DNA from: an uncultured Thermoleophilia bacterium
Lineage (GTDB): Bacteria; Actinomycetota; Thermoleophilia; UBA2241
Assembly: GCA_903921965.1 (NCBI GenBank)
Contig: CAIXSE010000751.1
Location: forward strand, 1-5,586
Reading direction: 5' to 3'
Length of the DNA stretch: 5,586 nt
Within the stretch, counting starts at the first letter, position 1; each line of letters begins with the position of its first letter. Shown here one piece after another: positions 1 through 4,299 of the stretch. The notes under the pieces were generated by a model, which had not been told where the DNA came from, did no database searches, and saw only the letters and a list, made by a program, of their open reading frames with translations. The translations under genes were made by a program, and so were the position numbers.

Positions 1-213
1 ATCGGCAACAAGGTCGTGGCGCGCGAGACGGTGAAGGCCGTGCGCAAGGACGTGATCGCCAAGTGCTACGGCGGCGACATCAGCCGCAAGCGCAAGCTCC
101 TCGAGAAGCAGAAGGAAGGCAAGAAGCGTATGAAGCAGCTCGGCGTGGTCGAGGTGCCACAGGATGCCTTCCTCGCCGTGCTCGAGCTGGACACCGGCGA
201 GAGGGACCGCTGA
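1..213 (+). CDS. lepA: Elongation factor 4 (LepA), C-terminal fragment
   Basis: The window opens inside this gene; 70 codons remain before the TGA at 211-213. LepA/EF-4 is a ribosome-associated translational GTPase, reported to back-translocate or remodel ribosomes and to affect initiation and subunit assembly. The fragment is its family-specific C-terminal domain, which has no counterpart in EF-G and reaches toward the A-site tRNA and peptidyl-transferase centre. The evidence is the near-invariant stretch [19 protein letters not shown] followed by [12 protein letters not shown] and a terminal [12 protein letters not shown], which is how LepA proteins end. The tail is only about five residues longer than that conserved end. 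The GTPase core lies upstream and cannot be assessed. The stop codon overlaps the next gene's start by one base (TGATG), suggesting coupled translation. The identification is secure; only the completeness of the gene upstream is unknown. Confidence 0.96.
   Translation: MGNKVVARETVKAVRKDVIAKCYGGDISRKRKLLEKQKEGKKRMKQLGVVEVPQDAFLAVLELDTGERDR
199..206 (+). promoter_or_regulatory. Ribosome binding site of the acetyltransferase gene
   Basis: The sequence GAGAGGGA lies inside the last codons of lepA and ends six bases before the ATG at 213. It supports ATG 213 as the true start rather than a start further upstream in the same frame, which would overlap lepA deeply. Confidence 0.6.
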
Positions 214-854
214 TGGGCGGCGCCGGAGAGCCCCGGGACGGGGCGGGCCCGGCGCCGGTCGTCGAGCCGCCGCAGGCCGCTGCGGGTGAGCCGCAGGCCG
301 CGGGCCCGCACCTGACGACGCCGTCGGCCGCCTTCCGCGAGTCGTTCCTCGGCGCCCTCGCCGAGTACCACGCCGAGGGCCGCCACGGCGAGCTCGACCT
401 CGCCGCCCTGTCCGATCCCCGCGAGTTCGCGAGGTACGTCGAGGCCCTGCGCGACGATGTCGCCCACCCCGGCGCGCCCGACCGCTACGTGTGGCGCGCG
501 TTCGGCATCCGCATCGAGGCGCCGTACGACGGCTACGTGCCGCAGACGGTGCTGTGGTGGGCCGACAGCGACGAGTACCTCGGCCGCATCAACATCCGCC
601 ACGCGCTGAACCGCGGCCTCCTGCGCCGCGGCGGCAACATCGGATACGAGGTCCGCCCGTCGGTCCGCCGCCGGGGACACGCGACGGCCATGCTGGCGGC
701 GGCGCTGCCCCTCGCCGGCGCCCTCGGCATCCGCGAGGCGCGCATCGACTGCGACGTGACCAACGTCGCCTCCCGGCGCGTCATCGAGAAGAACGGCGGC
801 GTGTTCGAGCGCGAGGAGGCCGGCTCGTACTACTTCCTCGTGCCGACCACGTGA
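213..854 (+). CDS. GNAT-family N-acetyltransferase, RimJ/RimL-like
   Basis: This 213-residue protein is probably a cytoplasmic acetyltransferase that moves an acetyl group from acetyl-CoA to an amine; the substrate cannot be read from the sequence. The first ~40 residues are Pro/Ala/Gly-rich and look disordered, with a repeated PQAA-G-E unit (residues ~20-30). The GNAT fold follows: a central strand with YLGRINIRH (residues ~127-135), then GNIGYEVRPS leading into the acetyl-CoA pyrophosphate loop RRRGHA (152-157), helix ATAMLAAALPLA, strand EARIDCDVTN, and the typical ending NVASRRVIEKNGG-VFERE. NxAS-R-IEKNGG is characteristic of the Acetyltransf_3 / RimJ-RimL group that acetylates ribosomal protein N-termini or small molecules. 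ATG 213 was chosen because it overlaps the lepA stop and has a Shine-Dalgarno sequence. The 3' end overlaps hemW by four bases (GTGA). A gene of this type is not part of the common lepA-hemW core order, so it may be a lineage-specific insertion. Ribosomal-protein or antibiotic acetylation are alternatives, both speculative. Confidence 0.88.
   Translation: MGGAGEPRDGAGPAPVVEPPQAAAGEPQAAGPHLTTPSAAFRESFLGALAEYHAEGRHGELDLAALSDPREFARYVEALRDDVAHPGAPDRYVWRAFGIRIEAPYDGYVPQTVLWWADSDEYLGRINIRHALNRGLLRRGGNIGYEVRPSVRRRGHATAMLAAALPLAGALGIREARIDCDVTNVASRRVIEKNGGVFEREEAGSYYFLVPTT
270..301 (+). repeat. Short direct repeat in the acetyltransferase linker
   Basis: The 11-base sequence CCGCAGGCCGC occurs at 270-280 and again at 291-301, exactly 21 bases (seven codons) apart and in frame. 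Both copies encode Pro-Gln-Ala-Ala in the low-complexity N-terminal linker. This looks like a small in-frame duplication, not a regulatory repeat. Confidence 0.6.
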
Positions 855-2092
855 GCCGGCCGCCGGCGGTCCCCGGCCCACAGGGTCCGGCGCGGGCCTT
901 CGCCGGCCCCGTGCGGCACCTCTACGTGCACGTGCCTTTCTGCCGGGCGCGCTGCGATTACTGCGACTTCGCCTCCTCGGCCGCCGGGGCGCCGGGGGCG
1001 CCGGGTCAGGCCGGGCGCTTCGACGCGTTCGTCGACGGCGTGGCCGCCGAGTGGGAGCGGGAGCGGGCGGCGCACGGCGTGCGCCGCCTCGAGACGCTGT
1101 ACCTCGGCGGCGGGACGCCCAGCCTGCTCGGCGCGGAGCGCCTGGAGCGCCTCCTCGGGCTCTTCAGGGCGTCCCTCACGCCGCACGCCGAGGTCACCGT
1201 GGAGGCGAACCCGGAGGATGTCGACGCGCGGTTCGCCGCCTGGGCGGCAGGGTGGGGCGGGGGTGGGGTCACCGCACCCGGCCGCAATGGTGCGGCCGTC
1301 GCCGGGCGGCGCCTGCGTGTCTCGCTCGGTGTGCAGAGCTTCGACCCGGCGCTGCGGGAGGCGCTGGGGCGCCGTGCCCAGGCCGACCCGGCGGCCGCCT
1401 TCACCCGCCTGCGCGAGGCCGGCGTGCGCGCGCTCTCGGCCGACCTCATCCACGGCATCCCGGGGCAGGACGACGCCGGCCTCGAGGCCGACCTCGCCGC
1501 GCTGCTCGAGGTCCGCCCCGGCCACGTGTCGTGGTACGAGCTCACGCCTGCCGCGGGGACGCCGCTGGCCGCGCGGCTGGCGGCCCGTGCCGCCGGTGCG
1601 GACGCCGGGGACCCGGACGCGGCCGCCGGCCGCTACCGGCGCATCGTGCGCGGCCTCTCGCGGGCCGGCTACGACTGGTACGAGGTCAGCAACTTCGCCC
1701 TGCCGGGGCAGAAGGCGCGCCACAACCTCGCGTACTGGCGCGCCCGGCCGTACCTGGGCCTCGGGCCGGGCGCCGTCAGCACCGTCGGCGGCCGGCGCTG
1801 GACGAACGCGCAGGACGCGGCGGCCTGGGCCGGCGCCCTGCGCGCCGGCCGCGAGCCGCCGCGCGAGGCGGAACAGCTGAGCGGCGAGGTCCGCGCTCGC
1901 GAGCGCCTGCTGCTCGCCGCCCGCTGCGGCGACCCGGTCCCGCTGCCCGAGGTCGCCGCGGTCGTCGACCCTTCGGCCGCCTCCCAGCTCGCCGCCGCTG
2001 GATTGGTTTCCCTGCACAGTGGTACAATCCGCGTGACGCGAAAGGGGCGGTACGTCGCCGGCGAGGCGTGCGTACGTCTGTTTCGCGCTTGA
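851..2092 (+). CDS. hemW: HemW-type radical SAM heme chaperone
   Basis: The protein has 413 residues from GTG 851, whose GTGA overlaps the previous stop. HemW binds SAM and a 4Fe-4S cluster and donates heme to target proteins; it was long annotated as oxygen-independent coproporphyrinogen III oxidase. Visible motifs are YVHVPFCRARCDYCDF with the CxxxCxxC cluster cysteines at 31, 35 and 38, the glycine motif GGGTPS (86-91), EANPED (118-123), VSLGVQSF, DLIHGIPGQ, SWYELTP, and VSNFALPG followed by RHNLAYW (His 291), associated with heme binding. Asp-Phe follows the third cysteine, where true HemN oxidases have a fourth cysteine (CxC). This favours HemW. The C-terminal winged-helix region is recognisable but short and Ala-rich. 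The protein is about 35 residues longer than E. coli HemW, owing to a GAP-GAP segment near residue 46-51 and a glycine-rich insertion at ~134-152. A later GTG at 911 is a possible alternative start that would still retain the motifs. The 3' end contains a likely promoter for hrcA. Confidence 0.93.
   Translation: MSRPPAVPGPQGPARAFAGPVRHLYVHVPFCRARCDYCDFASSAAGAPGAPGQAGRFDAFVDGVAAEWERERAAHGVRRLETLYLGGGTPSLLGAERLERLLGLFRASLTPHAEVTVEANPEDVDARFAAWAAGWGGGGVTAPGRNGAAVAGRRLRVSLGVQSFDPALREALGRRAQADPAAAFTRLREAGVRALSADLIHGIPGQDDAGLEADLAALLEVRPGHVSWYELTPAAGTPLAARLAARAAGADAGDPDAAAGRYRRIVRGLSRAGYDWYEVSNFALPGQKARHNLAYWRARPYLGLGPGAVSTVGGRRWTNAQDAAAWAGALRAGREPPREAEQLSGEVRARERLLLAARCGDPVPLPEVAAVVDPSAASQLAAAGLVSLHSGTIRVTRKGRYVAGEACVRLFRA
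986..1015 (+). other. Possible G-quadruplex over a 9-bp tandem repeat in hemW
   Basis: Two tandem copies of GGGGCGCCG (986-994, 995-1003) encode Gly-Ala-Pro twice. Together with GGG at 1003-1005 and GGG at 1013-1015 they satisfy the loose pattern of four G-runs of three or more with loops of 4, 4 and 7 bases, on the coding strand. Such matches are common by chance in a genome this GC-rich, and the CGCC loops could pair with the G-runs instead, so this is only a weak candidate. Confidence 0.3.
1066..1088 (+). repeat. Perfect 10-bp inverted repeat in hemW
   Basis: GGCGGCGCAC (1066-1075) and its exact reverse complement GTGCGCCGCC (1079-1088) are separated by three bases (GGC). They lie within coding sequence for a helix after the cluster motif. 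The hairpin would be stable in RNA. No T-run follows, so it is not an intrinsic terminator. No role is assigned. Confidence 0.55.
1250..1268 (+). other. Compact G-quadruplex motif in the hemW insertion
   Basis: Four G-runs of 3, 4, 5 and 4 bases are separated by single bases T, C and T (GGGTGGGGCGGGGGTGGGG). Single-base loops are the class that folds into the most stable parallel quadruplexes. The motif is on the coding strand, so it would also be present in the mRNA. It encodes Gly-Trp-Gly-Gly-Gly-Gly-Val, the start of a segment that ordinary HemW proteins lack. Confidence 0.6.
1272..1298 (+). repeat. Two overlapping, mutually exclusive hairpins in hemW
   Basis: CGGCCGCA (1279-1286) pairs perfectly with TGCGGCCG (1291-1298) across a four-base loop. 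Alternatively CCGCACC (1272-1278) pairs perfectly with GGTGCGG (1289-1295) across a ten-base loop. The two stems share bases 1291-1295, so only one can form at a time. They begin four bases after the G-quadruplex motif and lie in the same atypical insertion. Confidence 0.5.
2020..2028 (+). promoter_or_regulatory. Extended -10 promoter element for hrcA, inside hemW
   Basis: TGGTACAAT matches the extended -10 pattern TGn-TAnnnT in a region otherwise nearly devoid of A/T. No good -35 stands at 16-18 bases; TTGGTT at 2003-2008 is only 14 bases away, so the TG extension would have to compensate. The surrounding hemW codons (GGA TTG GTT TCC CTG CAC AGT GGT ACA ATC) are half A/T-ending, unlike the rest of the gene, which suggests selection for the DNA sequence. 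A transcript would start near 2034-2036, giving a leader of about 75 bases before hrcA. This is inferred from sequence only. Confidence 0.5.
2037..2087 (+). repeat. Leader with inverted repeat, palindrome and direct repeat before hrcA
   Basis: CGCGAAA at 2037-2043 is matched by its exact reverse complement TTTCGCG at 2081-2087. Between them lie a perfect 10-base palindrome TCGCCGGCGA (2055-2064) and two copies of GTACGTC (2050-2056 and 2072-2078) exactly 22 bases, about two helical turns, apart. The segment falls between the predicted transcript start and the hrcA start codon while still encoding the C-terminus of HemW. It could be a folded leader or an operator. It is not a CIRCE element: the half-sites TTAGCACTC and GAGTGCTAA are absent. 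Confidence 0.4.
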
Positions 2093-2097
2093 CGTTT

Positions 2098-2104
2098 AAG
2101 GGGG
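2098..2104 (+). promoter_or_regulatory. Ribosome binding site deciding the hrcA start
   Basis: AAGGGGG ends five bases before TTG 2110. The competing in-frame TTG at 2089, which overlaps the hemW stop as TTGA, has no comparable sequence before it. The site therefore favours TTG 2110, which also gives the usual HrcA N-terminus. Confidence 0.65.
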
Positions 2105-2109
2105 CACGC

Positions 2110-3129
2110 TTGGCGCTCACGCCACGACAGGAGGGAGTCCTCCGGGCCGTCATCGAGGAGTACATCGCCTCGGGCGCCCCGGTCGGCTCCAAGTACCTCA
2201 GCGAGCGGTTCTCGTTCGGGGTGGCCGCCTCCACGATCCGCAACGACCTCGCCGACCTCGAGGAGCTCGGCATGCTCGCCCACCCGCACACCTCGGCGGG
2301 GCGGGTGCCCACCGACTCCGGCTACCGTCACTACGTGAACGTCATCGTGAGCGAGCGCCGCGAGGCGCCCCCGGCGTTCGCGGTCGAGCGCGACCGGGCG
2401 CGCAGTGAGATCGACGACGCCCTGCGCGAGACGGCCGAGGCGCTGTCGCGGGTCACAGAGCTGCTCGCCGTCGTCTCCGCGCCGGCCATGACCACGTCGA
2501 CGATCCGGCACGTGGAGGTGCTCTCGCTGCAGCCGCACCTCGTCATGGTGGTCATCATCACCACCTCGGGGCAGGTGACCAAGCGCGTCTTCCACCTGGA
2601 GCAGGCCGTGGACGAAGGCCTGACCGAGTTCGCGCGCGTGTACCTCAACGAGCGGCTGGTGGGCGTGCAGCTGGGCACGCGCCGTGTCGCCGCCGCCTTC
2701 GCCAGCCTCGACCTGCGTCCGCGAGAGCGCGCCTTCCTCGAGACGGTGCGCCCGGCCTTCGAGACGCCGGGGCCGGGCGACCTCGACAGCCTGCACTTCG
2801 GCGGCACGTCGCGTCTGTTCAGCAACCTCAGCCGCGAGGGCGCCGGCCACCTGCACGAGGTCCTGGAGATGCTCGAGCAGCGCTACAACCTGCTGGAGCT
2901 GATGTCCGACGCCCTGCGCGAGGACGGCGTCTTCCTCCGCATCGGCCACGAGATGGCGCCGCCCTCGCTGCAGGAATGCTCGCTGGTGGCGGCCAACTAC
3001 GGAGTGGCCAACCGCAACCTGGGTACCGTGAGCGTGCTCGGTCCCACGCGCATGGACTACCAGCGCGTCATCGCGACCGTGCGCGCCACCGCCGACAGCC
3101 TCAGCACCTACCTCGAAGAGATCTGGTGA
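2110..3129 (+). CDS. hrcA: Heat-inducible transcription repressor HrcA
   Basis: This is a 339-residue protein, normal for the family. HrcA dimers bind the CIRCE operator and repress groESL and/or dnaK operons; GroEL keeps HrcA active, so misfolded protein relieves repression. The N-terminal winged helix (residues ~1-70) begins with the family-typical ALTPRQEGVLRAVIEEYI, continues with GAPVGSKYLSERF and the recognition segment STIRNDLADLEELGML (41-56), and closes with the hallmark HTSAGRVPTDSGYRHYV (60-76). The GAF-like effector domain follows, with an intervening dimerisation segment. It ends with the conserved GVANRNLGTVSVLGPTRMDY (Leu 310 to Tyr 317) and a final helix to EEIW. TTG 2110 is chosen over TTG 2089 from the ribosome binding site and the family start; a TTG start may keep the repressor level low. 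It sits 17 bases after hemW and 21 bases before dnaJ. No CIRCE site is visible here, so its targets, perhaps groESL or dnaK, are probably elsewhere. Confidence 0.96.
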   Translation: MALTPRQEGVLRAVIEEYIASGAPVGSKYLSERFSFGVAASTIRNDLADLEELGMLAHPHTSAGRVPTDSGYRHYVNVIVSERREAPPAFAVERDRARSEIDDALRETAEALSRVTELLAVVSAPAMTTSTIRHVEVLSLQPHLVMVVIITTSGQVTKRVFHLEQAVDEGLTEFARVYLNERLVGVQLGTRRVAAAFASLDLRPRERAFLETVRPAFETPGPGDLDSLHFGGTSRLFSNLSREGAGHLHEVLEMLEQRYNLLELMSDALREDGVFLRIGHEMAPPSLQECSLVAANYGVANRNLGTVSVLGPTRMDYQRVIATVRATADSLSTYLEEIW

Positions 3130-3150
3130 CATCGTGACACTGCCCCGCCC

Positions 3151-4299
3151 ATGAAACGCGACTACTACGACGTGCTCGGCGTGCGCCGCGACGCCGACGC
3201 GGCAGAGATCAAGAAGGCCTTCCGGCGCGTGGCGCGCGAGTGCCACCCCGACGTGAACCCGGGCGACCCGGACTGCGAGGCCCAGTTCAAGGAGGCCGCC
3301 GAGGCCTACGAGGTGCTGAGCGACGCCGAGACGAGGGCCGTCTACGACCGCTACGGCTTCGACGGCCTGCGCGGACGCAGCATGACCGACTTCGAGCACG
3401 TCGGCTTCAACGACCTGTTCAACATCTTCTTCGGCGGCGGCATGTTCGACTCGGTGCTGCGCGACGCCGGCGGCATGTGGGGCGCCGCCGGGGGCGGCGC
3501 CCCACAGCCGCGCGGCGACGACATCGAGGCGCACCTGCATCTCACGCTGGCGGAGTCGGTGTTCGGCGCCTCGCGCGAGGTCGAGGTCACGTCGGACGTC
3601 GCCTGCGAGACCTGCGGCGGCAGCGGCGCGCGGCCGGGCACGGGGCGCGACACCTGCCCGCAGTGCCACGGCAGCGGGCGCATGCGCGAGGTCTCCAGCC
3701 TCGGCGGGTTCGGCCAGTTCATCCGCACCAGCACCTGCAGCGTCTGCCGCGGGCAGGGGTCCATCGTGCAGGACCCGTGCGAGACGTGCCGCGGCGCCGG
3801 CCGCCTGCGGGCTTCACGCGCCGTGACGGTCGAGGTCCCGGCCGGCATCGCCGACGGCCAGCGGCTGCGGCTGGGCGGTGAGGGCGGCGCCGGGGCCCAG
3901 GGAGGCCGCGCCGGCGACCTCTACGTGTCCATCAGCGTCGAGCCGCACGAGCACCTGGTGCGCGAGGGCAACGACCTCGTGTACCGGCTCGACGTCACCA
4001 TGGTCGACGCGGCGCTGGGTACCAAGGTGTACGTGCCGGCGCTCGACGGCGAGGTCGAGGTCGAGCTCAAGCCGGGCACGCAGCCGGGCGAGGTCAAGCG
4101 GTTCCGCAACCGCGGCGTGCCGGCCCTGCAGGGCCACGGCCGCGGCGACCTCCTCGTGGTGGTCGACGTCCAGGTGCCGCGGCACCTGGACGCCAGGCAG
4201 CGCGAGGCGCTCGAGCAGTTCGCGGAGCTCACGGGCAGCGGCAACTACGAGGCCGACCAGAGCTTCTTCGACAAGGTCCGGGCCGTCTTCCGCCAGTGA
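3151..4299 (+). CDS. dnaJ: Chaperone protein DnaJ (Hsp40, class A)
   Basis: This 382-residue co-chaperone presents unfolded substrates to DnaK and stimulates its ATPase. The J-domain (residues 1-~70) carries the essential HPD at 32-34, followed by FKEAAEAYEVLSD. A Gly/Phe region spans ~85-125, including NIFFGGGMFDS. Four CxxCxGxG repeats begin at Cys 152 (CETCGGSG), 169 (CPQCHGSG), 196 (CSVCRGQG) and 210 (CETCRGAG) and bind two zinc ions. The two-part substrate-binding domain and dimerisation tail follow, ending FFDKVRAVF. All functional residues are present. The spacing between the second and third repeats is 27 residues against 22 in E. coli, a modest loop extension. ATG 3151 is the only possible start, because the preceding in-frame stop is that of hrcA, yet no Shine-Dalgarno sequence precedes it. 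The gene contains a striking 14-bp hairpin in the G/F region. It overlaps prmA by four bases. DnaK and GrpE are not encoded next to it, and a second dnaJ may accompany them elsewhere. Confidence 0.97.
   Translation: MKRDYYDVLGVRRDADAAEIKKAFRRVARECHPDVNPGDPDCEAQFKEAAEAYEVLSDAETRAVYDRYGFDGLRGRSMTDFEHVGFNDLFNIFFGGGMFDSVLRDAGGMWGAAGGGAPQPRGDDIEAHLHLTLAESVFGASREVEVTSDVACETCGGSGARPGTGRDTCPQCHGSGRMREVSSLGGFGQFIRTSTCSVCRGQGSIVQDPCETCRGAGRLRASRAVTVEVPAGIADGQRLRLGGEGGAGAQGGRAGDLYVSISVEPHEHLVREGNDLVYRLDVTMVDAALGTKVYVPALDGEVEVELKPGTQPGEVKRFRNRGVPALQGHGRGDLLVVVDVQVPRHLDARQREALEQFAELTGSGNYEADQSFFDKVRAVFRQ
3476..3506 (+). repeat. Perfect 14-bp inverted repeat in the dnaJ G/F region
   Basis: TGTGGGGCGCCGCC at 3476-3489 is followed by GGG (3490-3492) and then its exact reverse complement GGCGGCGCCCCACA at 3493-3506. 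The stem has no mismatch and is almost all G-C. It encodes the residues MWGAAGGGAPQ in the flexible Gly-rich region. There is no downstream T-run, so it does not resemble a rho-independent terminator. Confidence 0.85.

Noticed and set aside
63..212. An upstream start for the acetyltransferase within lepA
   Set aside because: The added residues are Arg/Gln-rich out-of-frame lepA sequence. ATG 213 has a ribosome binding site and the stop/start overlap.
830..2017. A 395-codon minus-strand frame opposite hemW, and similar ones opposite the acetyltransferase and prmA (66-881, 4245-5207)
   Set aside because: All mirror real genes on the plus strand and show low-complexity Arg/Gly/Ala composition without motifs or start signals.
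851..2092. Annotation as coproporphyrinogen III oxidase HemN
   Set aside because: The cluster motif is CxxxCxxC followed by Asp-Phe rather than the fourth cysteine of HemN, and the RHNxxYW motif fits HemW.
1051..2109. A long N-terminal extension of hrcA into the hemW region
   Set aside because: The translation upstream of 2110 is low-complexity Arg/Ala/Pro sequence out of frame with hemW. HrcA homology begins exactly at the TTG with the ribosome binding site.
2089..2117. TTGACG at the hemW/hrcA junction as a -35 box
   Set aside because: No -10-like hexamer lies 16-18 bases downstream, and it would place the transcript start inside hrcA.
2547..2565. A 6-bp GGTGGT/ACCACC hairpin in hrcA
   Set aside because: It encodes a Val-Val-Ile-Ile-Thr-Thr strand typical of HrcA; the stem is short and explained by the codons.
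3238..3246. GAGTGCCAC, resembling half of a CIRCE element (GAGTGCTAA)
   Set aside because: It encodes the conserved Glu-Cys-His-Pro of the J-domain, and the partner half-site nine bases upstream is absent (TTCCGGCGC).
3476..3520. The dnaJ hairpin as an intrinsic terminator
   Set aside because: No T-run follows, and the coding sequence continues intact for another 260 codons.
1669..3669. A 666-codon open frame on the minus strand across hemW, hrcA and dnaJ
   Set aside because: It is antisense to three well-recognised genes. Its protein is His/Arg/Val/Ala-rich with no recognisable domain, as expected from a frame lacking stops in very GC-rich DNA.
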